A DNA stretch of 12,736 nucleotides from Polaromonas sp. (lineage in GTDB: Bacteria > Pseudomonadota > Gammaproteobacteria > Burkholderiales > Burkholderiaceae_C): the NCBI GenBank assembly GCA_013205645.1, contig JABMMH010000155.1, forward strand, positions 1-12,736, written 5' to 3'. Below the pieces are notes generated by a model that was not told the origin of the DNA, did no database searches, and saw only the letters and a list, made by a program, of their open reading frames with translations. Position 1 is the stretch's first letter. Each line of letters begins with the position of its first letter. Shown in pieces: positions 7,001 through 12,736 of the stretch. Position numbers and translations under genes: made by a program.

Positions 7001-7030
7001 TTGATAATTGCAACTCGGTTGCGGTAGATT
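7001..7030 (+). promoter_or_regulatory. Promoter of the Zur-like gene
   Basis: TTGATA (7001-7006, five of six to the sigma-70 -35) and TAGATT (7025-7030, four of six to the -10) are 18 bases apart. Transcription would start near 7037, about 40 bases before the ATG. The palindrome at 7010-7022 sits in the spacer, so a bound repressor would block RNA polymerase. Confidence 0.45.
7010..7022. promoter_or_regulatory. Putative Zur operator A
   Basis: GCAAC-TCG-GTTGC is a perfect 5+5 palindrome with a three-base centre. Its half-sites are the same as those of operator B, with the centres 26 bases apart (about 2.5 helical turns). It lies between the -35 and -10 of the plus-strand promoter and over the expected start of the minus-strand transcript. 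Assignment to the Fur-family protein encoded next door is inferred from position and symmetry. Confidence 0.55.
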
Positions 7031-7058
7031 GTAGTGCAACAGGGTTGCATTAGTATTC
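7028..7058 (-). promoter_or_regulatory. Promoter of the zinc-uptake operon
   Basis: On the minus strand TACAAT (reverse complement of 7028-7033) matches the sigma-70 -10 in five of six bases; the -35 region around 7052-7057 is poor. The transcript would begin near 7021 and carry a leader of about 60 bases to the small gene at 6961. This -10 overlaps the -10 of the opposite promoter, so the two directions probably compete. Operator B fills the spacer. Confidence 0.4.
7035..7049. promoter_or_regulatory. Putative Zur operator B
   Basis: TGCAAC-AGG-GTTGCA is a perfect 6+6 palindrome with a three-base centre, one base pair longer on each side than operator A. It lies in the -35/-10 spacer of the minus-strand promoter and near the start point of the plus-strand one. 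The better symmetry suggests tighter binding than at A. This is inference; no binding data are visible. Confidence 0.6.
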
Positions 7059-7077
7059 ATTTTTCGAGGCTTCATTC

Positions 7078-7575
7078 ATGGCAAACCTTCCAGCGCGTAC
7101 GGCAGCAGAGATCGACCCGATGGATGCGCTGTTATCTGCCCACGGCCTGCGCCGCACGGCAGCGGCGCGTCTGGTGCTGGGCTGGTTGCTGGCCCATTTG
7201 GACACCAGCTACACCCATGCACAGCTGCAATCTTCGCTCTCGGGTGAAGGTTTATTGGCGCTTGACCGCGTCACGCTGTACCGCCTGATTGACCGCCTCA
7301 CCCAAGTCGGTTTGTTGTTGTGTCGGGTCGATGCGAACCGGGTGCGTCGCTATCAAGCCATGCCCGCAAGCGTCAAAGCCATGCCGCACTTTGAATGCCA
7401 AAGTTGTCACCGCGACAGTCCGCTGGACGGCACACTGTCCAGCAATGCCAGCGATTTGGAGCGTGCCGCGCAGTCGGCTTTGGAGGCCCTCAAGGCACTG
7501 GGCTACCAAGGCCTGAGCATGGACTTTGCTGTACGCGGTGTGTGCGCTGATTGCGCTGTGGTCAAAGTCGACTGA
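7078..7575 (+). CDS. zur: Fur-family transcriptional regulator, probably zinc-uptake regulator Zur
   Basis: The 165-residue protein has the Fur layout. A winged-helix DNA-binding domain comes first, with its recognition helix around Val-Thr-Leu-Tyr-Arg-Leu (65-70), then a dimerisation and metal domain. Two CxxC pairs, C107/C110 and C156/C159, would hold the structural zinc. The His-rich stretch that usually precedes the first CxxC in Fur proteins is reduced to Pro-His-Phe-Glu (H104), with H111 right after the pair. ATG 7078 has GAGG at 7066-7069, eight bases upstream. Divergence from the Znu-like operon across twin palindromes identifies it as Zur rather than Fur, PerR or Mur; this rests on context. 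It probably represses itself too. Its last 14 bases overlap the convergent metallopeptidase gene. Confidence 0.87.
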   Translation: MANLPARTAAEIDPMDALLSAHGLRRTAAARLVLGWLLAHLDTSYTHAQLQSSLSGEGLLALDRVTLYRLIDRLTQVGLLLCRVDANRVRRYQAMPASVKAMPHFECQSCHRDSPLDGTLSSNASDLERAAQSALEALKALGYQGLSMDFAVRGVCADCAVVKVD

Positions 7576-8845
7576 CGGCTTTGGCAGAGGCTAGATTCAT
7601 GGTCTTGGGGCGACCAGAGCTTGCCGTTGTCTCGTTCGGAGACGATGCGCCCGCAGAGGTCACCAGCAGGTGGATGAAGTGCAACTTGGCCACCACCTCG
7701 CGTGGCAGGATGAAGGGGTAAAAGTCAGGTTGACCCATCGCGCGCGACATCTGGTTGAGCATGGTGGTGAGGCGCGTCCAGTCATTCAAGAAGGCCAAAA
7801 ATCGTTTGGCCTTGGGGTGTTTGGGCAGGTAAAGCGCGTCGATCGGAAAAGGCGTGAACTCGAGCTGCATTTTCTTGGCGCTCAAACCAAAACTCAATGC
7901 GGTGTCAACCGTGTCGCGCATGTGCAGATAATGCGCCCAGCACTCGGCCCAGTCTTCCCACGGGTGCGTGCTGGCGTAGGCGCTGACGTAGTGCTGGGCC
8001 CAATCAGGCGGGGGGCCGTTGTCATAGTGGCGCGTCAGGGCTTCTGCGTAGTCGGTGGTCTCGTCGCCAAACAAGGTGTGAAAGCCGTCCATCCAGTCGG
8101 TGCCCCAGACCAGCCGGTCCCAGTAATAGTGGCCGACCTCATGGCGAAAATGCCCGAGCAGCGTGCGGTAGGGTTCGTGCATGGCTTGACGCGCCGCTTC
8201 ACGCGTCGCGTCGTCGGCCTCGATCAAGCTGATGGTGATGAGGCCGGTGTCATGCCCGGTCAGGACCTGGCCGCCTTCGCTGTCTGAGCGCAAGAAATCA
8301 AACATCAGGCCGTGTTCTGGATCTTCGGTGAGCTTGGAGGCCACGGGCAAGCCCAGCACCATGAGAGCTGACACCAAGCGCCGCTTGGCCAGTTCGACCA
8401 AGCCCCACAGCCTGCCGTTATCGGGGTGTTCTGGGTCGTTCAGGTCAGGGATTTTGTGGTTCAGCTGGCAGGCACGACACAGGCCGGTTGTGCAACCAAA
8501 CACGTCAGTGCTGGGCACCAGCCAGTTGCAGGCGGCGGGTGTTGTCAGGTTCAGGCAGCGTCGGTAGCTTAAAACGTTCAAATCTTTGGATGCCTCAGGC
8601 ACATGCCAGGCTTGCCAAAGTTCAGGCGCATCAACTGTTGCAGAGGCATCGACGGGCATCAGTGAATGCAGTTGAGCACTGTGGGGGTCGTAGCCCAGTG
8701 GGGAGCCACAGGCTAGGCATTGGCTGTTCCTGAAAAAAACGGGACGACCGCACTGGCAGCTGTAAGCACGACCAGCCAAGTTTGGCAGGTGCGGATCGTT
8801 GATACCAGCGCTGCGTGCAGAAAAATGAGAACGGGGAGATGACAA
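7562..8845 (-). CDS. Putative zinc-ribbon, zinc-binding metallopeptidase family protein
   Basis: The 427-residue protein starts with a zinc ribbon (C30, C32, C43, C46). More cysteines follow at C97, C106, C118, C123 and C126, then a gluzincin-like His-Glu-Val-Gly-His at 235-239. An acidic Glu-Asp-Trp-Ala-Glu segment (297-301) could supply the third zinc ligand. This matches the bacterial family annotated as putative zinc-binding metallopeptidases (DUF2248/zinc-ribbon type); the substrate is unknown and no signal peptide is seen, so it is probably cytoplasmic. No ATG or GTG exists between the in-frame TAG just upstream and the zinc ribbon, so the start must be TTG: 8845, or the TTG at 8779, which would leave the ribbon near the N-terminus as in relatives. 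Neither has a good ribosome-binding site. The last ~35 residues are a Ser/Thr/Ala-rich tail that overlaps the zur end. Confidence 0.82.
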   Translation of the reverse strand: MSSPRSHFSARSAGINDPHLPNLAGRAYSCQCGRPVFFRNSQCLACGSPLGYDPHSAQLHSLMPVDASATVDAPELWQAWHVPEASKDLNVLSYRRCLNLTTPAACNWLVPSTDVFGCTTGLCRACQLNHKIPDLNDPEHPDNGRLWGLVELAKRRLVSALMVLGLPVASKLTEDPEHGLMFDFLRSDSEGGQVLTGHDTGLITISLIEADDATREAARQAMHEPYRTLLGHFRHEVGHYYWDRLVWGTDWMDGFHTLFGDETTDYAEALTRHYDNGPPPDWAQHYVSAYASTHPWEDWAECWAHYLHMRDTVDTALSFGLSAKKMQLEFTPFPIDALYLPKHPKAKRFLAFLNDWTRLTTMLNQMSRAMGQPDFYPFILPREVVAKLHFIHLLVTSAGASSPNETTASSGRPKTMNLASAKAVSRL

Positions 8846-8946
8846 TGCGAAGGCTTTCGATGGGCAGGCGTGTAGGTAGCCGCCTTGGAGCGTCTAAGTT
8901 TGACAGGTTGAGGCGTCAGTTGCTAGACATCAATTTTCAGGCGGCT

Positions 8947-8976
8947 TTGATGTGACAGGCCGCGGGCTTTTATCAT
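8947..8976 (+). promoter_or_regulatory. Likely promoter of the tautomerase-amidotransferase operon
   Basis: TTGATG (8947-8952), 18 bases and TATCAT (8971-8976, five of six to the -10) lie about 50 bases before the tautomerase ATG. An alternative further up is TTGACA (8900-8905, perfect -35) with TAGACA (8924-8929) and an extended TG. The rest of the 182-base spacer 8846-9027 shows no other gene or repeat. Confidence 0.4.
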
Positions 8977-9027
8977 CTAGGGTTGACGCACTGCCATTTC
9001 GACTTCAACCCGTTCACAAGGACACCC

Positions 9028-9219
9028 ATGCCCACGTACCACATTGAAATGTTTGAAGGCCGAACCCATGAACAAAAGAAAAAGCTGGTGGCCGAGATCA
9101 CCCGTGTCTCGGTCGAGGTGCTGGGCGGTTCGGCTGAGTCAGTGAACATCATCATCACTGACGTCAAGCGTGATAACTGGGCTTCAGGTGGACGTTTGTG
9201 GTCAGAGCCACGAAACTGA
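9028..9219 (+). CDS. 4-oxalocrotonate tautomerase family enzyme
   Basis: This 63-residue protein has the size of a 4-OT subunit. After removal of Met, Pro-1 is the catalytic base and Arg-11 is conserved (Pro-Thr-Tyr-His-Ile-Glu then Glu-Gly-Arg). Lys-rich helix residues 15-18 and the beta strand Val-Asn-Ile-Ile-Ile-Thr-Asp-Val follow the family pattern. The position of the second classical arginine (Arg-39) is Asn, and that of Phe-50 is Trp, so the true substrate is probably not 4-oxalocrotonate. ATG 9028 has AAGGA (9018-9022) five bases upstream. An upstream in-frame ATG at 8983 would bury Pro-1 and is rejected. No aromatic-degradation genes are near; a glutamine amidotransferase gene follows after 16 bases. 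Confidence 0.88.
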   Translation: MPTYHIEMFEGRTHEQKKKLVAEITRVSVEVLGGSAESVNIIITDVKRDNWASGGRLWSEPRN

Positions 9220-9235
9220 GGCGGCTCAGAGCAAT

Positions 9236-10036
9236 ATGTGCCAGCTGCTTGGAATGAACTGCAATACCCCGACCGATGTGACCTTCAGCTTCGCCGGGTT
9301 TGCGCAGCGTGGCGGCCAAACTGACCTGCACAAAGATGGCTGGGGCATCGCATTTTTTGAAGGTCAAAGCAAAGTCGGCTTGGCCGGGACTGAGGGCGAC
9401 AAGGGCTTGCGCCATTTTGTCGACCACCAGCCGGCATTCGAGTCCCCGGTGGCTGAGTTGATTCGCCGTTACCCGATCAAAAGCCGCAACGTCATCGCCC
9501 ACATTCGCAAGGCCACGCAGGGCCGGATTGCGTTGGAAAACTGTCATCCTTTCGTGCGTGAACTGTGGGGGCGCTACTGGGTGTTTGCGCACAACGGCGA
9601 CCTGAAGGACTTCCACCCGCGCTTGCACGCCGGTTTCAAACCGGTTGGCGACACCGACAGTGAGCGTGCCTTTTGCTGGATCATGCAAGAGCTCGCCAAA
9701 TCCCATGCAGGCGTGCCCAGCGTGGCAGAACTCACGCTGACGCTGCGTGAGCTGGCCAAAGAAGTGGCGCGCCACGGCACCTTCAACTTCATGCTGAGCA
9801 ACGGCTTGGCGCTCTGGGCGCATGCCTCCACCCACCTCTTTTATGTTGAGCGCCGGCACCCGTTTGCGCACGCCACCTTGAGCGACGAAGACCTGAGCAT
9901 TAACTTCGCTGAACACACTGAGTCGACCGATCGTGTCGCCGTGGTGGTGACCGCGCCGCTCACCACCAACGAAACTTGGCGGCCGTTTGCCGCCGGGGAA
10001 TTAAAGGTGTTTGTGGATGGGGCTTTGGTCGATTAA
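9236..10036 (+). CDS. Class II glutamine amidotransferase (YafJ-like)
   Basis: The 266-residue Ntn-hydrolase-type glutaminase starts Met-Cys, so C2 becomes the N-terminal nucleophile after Met removal; this fixes ATG 9236 over the upstream start at 9170. Other expected residues are visible: Arg in His-Ile-Arg-Lys-Ala-Thr (88-93), Asn-Cys-His-Pro-Phe (102-106) and the oxyanion Ala-His-Asn-Gly-Asp (118-122). The length and the opening Cys-x-Leu-Leu-Gly-Met match E. coli YafJ, a stand-alone family without a known acceptor. It hydrolyses glutamine to glutamate and ammonia, presumably passing ammonia to an unknown partner. Sixteen bases separate it from the tautomerase, so they are probably cotranscribed. 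Its TAA is only seven bases from the convergent gshB stop. Confidence 0.9.
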   Translation: MCQLLGMNCNTPTDVTFSFAGFAQRGGQTDLHKDGWGIAFFEGQSKVGLAGTEGDKGLRHFVDHQPAFESPVAELIRRYPIKSRNVIAHIRKATQGRIALENCHPFVRELWGRYWVFAHNGDLKDFHPRLHAGFKPVGDTDSERAFCWIMQELAKSHAGVPSVAELTLTLRELAKEVARHGTFNFMLSNGLALWAHASTHLFYVERRHPFAHATLSDEDLSINFAEHTESTDRVAVVVTAPLTTNETWRPFAAGELKVFVDGALVD

Positions 10037-10043
10037 GCTGCGT

Positions 10044-11009
10044 TCAGGCCGGGGTCGCCAGCGCCGCTTCGAGGGCGTCGATGAACATCGCAGCAACATC
10101 AAACCCGGTCTGGTCAAAGATTTCCTGAAAGCAGGTCGGGCTGGTCACGTTGATTTCGGTGATGCAGTCGCCGATGACGTCGATGCCTGCCAGCAGCAGG
10201 CCGCGCGCGGCCAGTATGGGGCCAACCGCTTCGGCGATTTCGCGGTCGCACGCTGACAGCGCTTGCGCCACGCCCAGACCCCCGGCGGCCAAGTTGCCGC
10301 GCACCTCAGTGCCTTGCGGAATACGCGCCAATACAAACGGCACGGGCTTGCCGCCAATCACCAGCACGCGTTTGTCGCCCTTGACGATGTCTGGTAAAAA
10401 CTTTTGCACCATGACGCTTTGCGTACCGTCTTTGTTCAGCGTCTCGATGATGCTGCCCAGGTTCAAGCCGTCGGCCTTGACCCGGAAAATACCGGTGCCA
10501 CCCATGCCGTCGAGCGGCTTCAAGATGATGTCTTGGTGCTCCGCGTGAAAGCGTTTGATGTCTTCGGCGTCGCGCGTCACCAGCGTCGGGCCGATGAATT
10601 GCTGAAACTCCATGATGGCGAGTTTTTCAGGGTGGTCGCGCAGCGCACGCGGCTTGTTGAAGACGCGTGCGCCTTCGCGCTCGGCTTGCTCCAGCAGGTG
10701 CGTGCTGTAGAAAAACTCGCTGTCAAACGGCGGGTCTTTGCGCATGATGATGCAGCCAAAGTCACGCAGCGCCTGCGGCCGTTCGTCAGGGTGCTGCTGC
10801 TTGGCCGAAAACCAGTTTTGCGCGTCGCCGGTGAGGTGAATGTCACGCACAAAGGCCGTCACAGGCGTGCCGCGCTGCCACATGACGTCTTTGGTTTCGC
10901 AAGCACTGATGGTGTGGCCGCGGCGCTGCGCTTCCCGCATCATGGCAAAGGTGGTGTCTTTGTAAATCTTGAAAGACTCCAGCGGATCGGCGACGAAAAG
11001 GATGTTCAT
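10044..11009 (-). CDS. gshB: Glutathione synthetase
   Basis: The 321-residue ATP-grasp enzyme joins gamma-glutamylcysteine and glycine to make glutathione in the cytoplasm; length and sequence match proteobacterial GshB (about 315 residues). Markers are Met-Asn-Ile-Leu-Phe-Val-Ala-Asp-Pro at the start, Arg-Lys-Asp-Pro-Pro-Phe-Asp (90-96), the Gly-rich ATP loop Lys-Pro-Leu-Asp-Gly-Met-Gly-Gly-Thr-Gly (164-173), Arg-Gly-Asn-Leu-Ala-Ala-Gly-Gly (237-244) and the metal-binding Glu-Ile-Asn-Val-Thr-Ser-Pro (285-291). ATG 11009 lacks a clear Shine-Dalgarno sequence. The gene lies 149 bases after kup on the same strand. That spacer holds a TCGCATGCGA palindrome (11051-11060) but no convincing promoter or terminator, so read-through from kup is possible. 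Confidence 0.95.
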   Translation of the reverse strand: MNILFVADPLESFKIYKDTTFAMMREAQRRGHTISACETKDVMWQRGTPVTAFVRDIHLTGDAQNWFSAKQQHPDERPQALRDFGCIIMRKDPPFDSEFFYSTHLLEQAEREGARVFNKPRALRDHPEKLAIMEFQQFIGPTLVTRDAEDIKRFHAEHQDIILKPLDGMGGTGIFRVKADGLNLGSIIETLNKDGTQSVMVQKFLPDIVKGDKRVLVIGGKPVPFVLARIPQGTEVRGNLAAGGLGVAQALSACDREIAEAVGPILAARGLLLAGIDVIGDCITEINVTSPTCFQEIFDQTGFDVAAMFIDALEAALATPA

Positions 11010-11158
11010 GGTGGGGCAGAGATTCGAAAGAAATGAAGACCGTGGCGAAATCGCATGCGAGGATTTTGGCAGGTTGCTGAGCTTTCGGTCGACTCTGTGC
11101 TGTGTAGCCTCACCAGCGCACAGGCGAAGCTGTCAGCGCCAAGCGAGCCGTCACAAGC

Positions 11159-12736
11159 TCAGATTTCGATCTTCGAGCCCAGCTCCACCACTGAATTGCT
11201 TGGCAACTTCAAAAAGTCGGCTGCGCCGCTGGCGTTGTGATGCATCTGGGCAAACAGCTTTTCGCGCCACTGCGCCATGCCGCCGCCTATGGTCGGAATG
11301 ACGGTGTCGCGCGACAAGAAGTAGCTGGTGCTCATGGGGTCGAGTTCCCAGCCACGGCTCTTGAGATGCATCAGGGCTTTGGGCAGGTCGAGGTCATTTT
11401 TAAAGCCGTAGTGAACCACCACTTGCCAGCAATGGTGACCCAGAGATTCGACTTGCACGCGTTTGTCCATGCCAATCCAAGGCACTTCATGGTTTTGCAC
11501 CGTCACAAACAGGTTTTTGGCGTGCAGCACTTTGTTGTGCTTCAGGTTGTGCAGCATGGCGTTCGGCACGGTGCCGCGCTCAGCCGTCAAAAACACCGCC
11601 GTGCCTTCAACGCGAACAGGCGGGCTGACAAACACCGACTCCAGAAAAGACGGCAAGTCCATGGCGTCAGCACGCAACTTGTTGTTGAGCAGTTCCCGGC
11701 CGTCTTTCCACGTGATCATGAGCGTGAAGACCGCGCCGCCAATGAGCAGCGGGAACCAGCCGCCGGCAAACAGCTTCATCAGGTTCGACGCAAAGAAAGC
11801 GACGTCAACGACGAAGAAAATACCGGTCGCGGCCACGCACAGCCAAAGCGGGTATTTCCAGGCGTGGCGAATCACGAAAAAGGTCAAGATGGTGGTGATC
11901 AGCATGTCCAGCGTGACCGCAATGCCGTAGGCTGCGGCCAGATTGCTCGATGAACGGAACATCACCACGGCCAGCACAATGGTCGCAAACAGGCACCAGT
12001 TGACCATCGGTATGTAGATCTGGCCGGTGTCGCGCATGCTGGTGTGCAGGATGTTCAGTCTTGGCAAATAACCCAGCTGAATCACTTGCTTGGTGACGCT
12101 GAAGGCCCCGGTGATGAGCGCTTGCGAAGCGATCACGGTGGCCATGGTGGCCAGCAAGACCAAGGGCAGCAAAGCCCACTCGGGTGCCATCAGGTAAAAC
12201 GGGTTTTTGACGGCCTCAGGGTTTTTTAGCAACAGCGCGCCTTGGCCAAAATAGTTCAGCGTCAGCGACGGCATAACCACCGAAAACCAAGCCAGCCGAA
12301 TGGGTTTTTTGCCAAAGTGGCCGAGGTCGGCATACAGCGCCTCAGCGCCGGTGACGCACAGCACCACGGCTCCCAGAATGATGAAGGTGGTGCCCGGGTT
12401 GGTCCACATGAACATCACCGCGTAATGCGGGCTCATGGCCGCGAGGATCGCCGGGTAGGTGATGATTTGCGCGATGCCCAAGACCGCCAGCACGGCAAAC
12501 CAAACCAGCGTGATCGGGCCAAAAAATTGGCCGATGCCGGCGGTGCCGCGCTTTTGAACGGCAAACAGGCCAAACAAAATAAGCAGCGTTGCCGGCACCA
12601 CGTATTGTTTGAAGGCGGGTGAAATAATTTCCAGCCCTTCGACTGCCGACAACACCGAAATCGCCGGCGTGATGACGCCATCACCATAAAATAGTGCGGT
12701 GCCAAAGATGCCGATGATCAGCAATACGCGGCGCAA
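11159..12736 (-). CDS. kup: Kup-type potassium uptake protein, C-terminal part (start beyond window)
   Basis: The frame is open to the right edge; the last visible codon (12734-12736, TTG) is an internal Leu. About 526 codons are present against roughly 620 for the family, so around 95-100 N-terminal residues are missing. The first visible helix carries the Kup signature Tyr-Gly-Asp-Gly-Val-Ile-Thr-Pro-Ala-Ile-Ser. About ten further membrane spans follow. The last ~170 residues form the soluble cytoplasmic domain, ending with Val-Val-Glu-Leu-Gly-Ser-Lys-Ile-Glu-Ile just before TGA at 11159. It is a secondary K+/H+ symporter of the inner membrane. It is followed by gshB; a functional tie is not shown. 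Confidence 0.94.
   Translation of the reverse strand: MRRVLLIIGIFGTALFYGDGVITPAISVLSAVEGLEIISPAFKQYVVPATLLILFGLFAVQKRGTAGIGQFFGPITLVWFAVLAVLGIAQIITYPAILAAMSPHYAVMFMWTNPGTTFIILGAVVLCVTGAEALYADLGHFGKKPIRLAWFSVVMPSLTLNYFGQGALLLKNPEAVKNPFYLMAPEWALLPLVLLATMATVIASQALITGAFSVTKQVIQLGYLPRLNILHTSMRDTGQIYIPMVNWCLFATIVLAVVMFRSSSNLAAAYGIAVTLDMLITTILTFFVIRHAWKYPLWLCVAATGIFFVVDVAFFASNLMKLFAGGWFPLLIGGAVFTLMITWKDGRELLNNKLRADAMDLPSFLESVFVSPPVRVEGTAVFLTAERGTVPNAMLHNLKHNKVLHAKNLFVTVQNHEVPWIGMDKRVQVESLGHHCWQVVVHYGFKNDLDLPKALMHLKSRGWELDPMSTSYFLSRDTVIPTIGGGMAQWREKLFAQMHHNASGAADFLKLPSNSVVELGSKIEI

Noticed and set aside
7561..7585. GTCAAAG...CTTTGGC hairpin across the zur stop as a terminator
   Set aside because: Seven pairs including one G-U, an 11-base loop and no following T tract; too weak to call.
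9236..10036. The YafJ-like glutaminase as the missing amidotransferase subunit of the glutamate-synthase-like protein
   Set aside because: They are 6 kb apart on opposite strands in different operons, and YafJ-like proteins lack the GltB linker features; proximity in the window is not evidence.
11051..11060. TCGCATGCGA palindrome upstream of gshB as an operator
   Set aside because: A single 10-bp palindrome is expected by chance at this scale and no promoter boxes align with it.
11237..11953. 238-codon plus-strand frame opposite kup
   Set aside because: Its His/Gln/Arg-rich composition is typical of the antisense of a membrane protein gene.

Overview
The window looks like chromosomal DNA of a betaproteobacterium, most likely Burkholderiales/Comamonadaceae (Rhodoferax- or Polaromonas-like). 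This is inferred from the high GC content, the GC-rich third codon positions and the character of the proteins; no search was run. All genes have similar base composition. I see no insertion sequence, integrase, phage gene, tRNA, rRNA or CRISPR array, so it reads as ordinary core or near-core chromosome.

Left part (1-4130). The 3' end of an RlmL-type 23S rRNA methyltransferase gene overlaps a PIN-domain ribonuclease gene by four bases (GTGA). Convergent to these is a membrane-anchored, FMN-binding glutamate-synthase-like protein; the two opposing stop codons sit inside the arms of one perfect 10-bp inverted repeat, a compact terminator. Divergent from it is a UPF0149/YecA protein with a C-terminal SEC-C zinc motif.

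Centre (4131-8845). This is a zinc-homeostasis locus. On the minus strand, in transcription order, lie a 63-residue His-bearing single-span membrane protein not recognised here, a ZnuC-like ATPase, a ZnuB-like permease and a ZnuA-like periplasmic zinc-binding protein, linked by start/stop overlaps or short gaps. A Fur-family regulator (probably Zur) is divergent on the plus strand. The spacer between them holds two copies of the palindrome GCAAC-N3-GTTGC placed over two overlapping divergent promoters. The likely logic is that Zur with zinc represses both itself and the importer, with each operator lying in the spacer of one promoter. Convergent to zur, with a 14-bp overlap of coding ends, is a zinc-ribbon HExxH metallopeptidase-family gene that has no ATG or GTG start.

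Right part (8846-12736). A small 4-oxalocrotonate-tautomerase-like gene and a YafJ-type class II glutamine amidotransferase form a short plus-strand operon. It converges, with a 7-bp gap, on glutathione synthetase (gshB). Upstream of gshB on the same strand is a Kup potassium transporter whose N-terminus lies beyond the window.

The most novel candidates are the small membrane protein at the head of the zinc operon and the twin-palindrome divergent control region. Next are the methyltransferase-PIN coupling and the stop-codon terminator. No clearly new multi-gene defence or metabolic system is visible.
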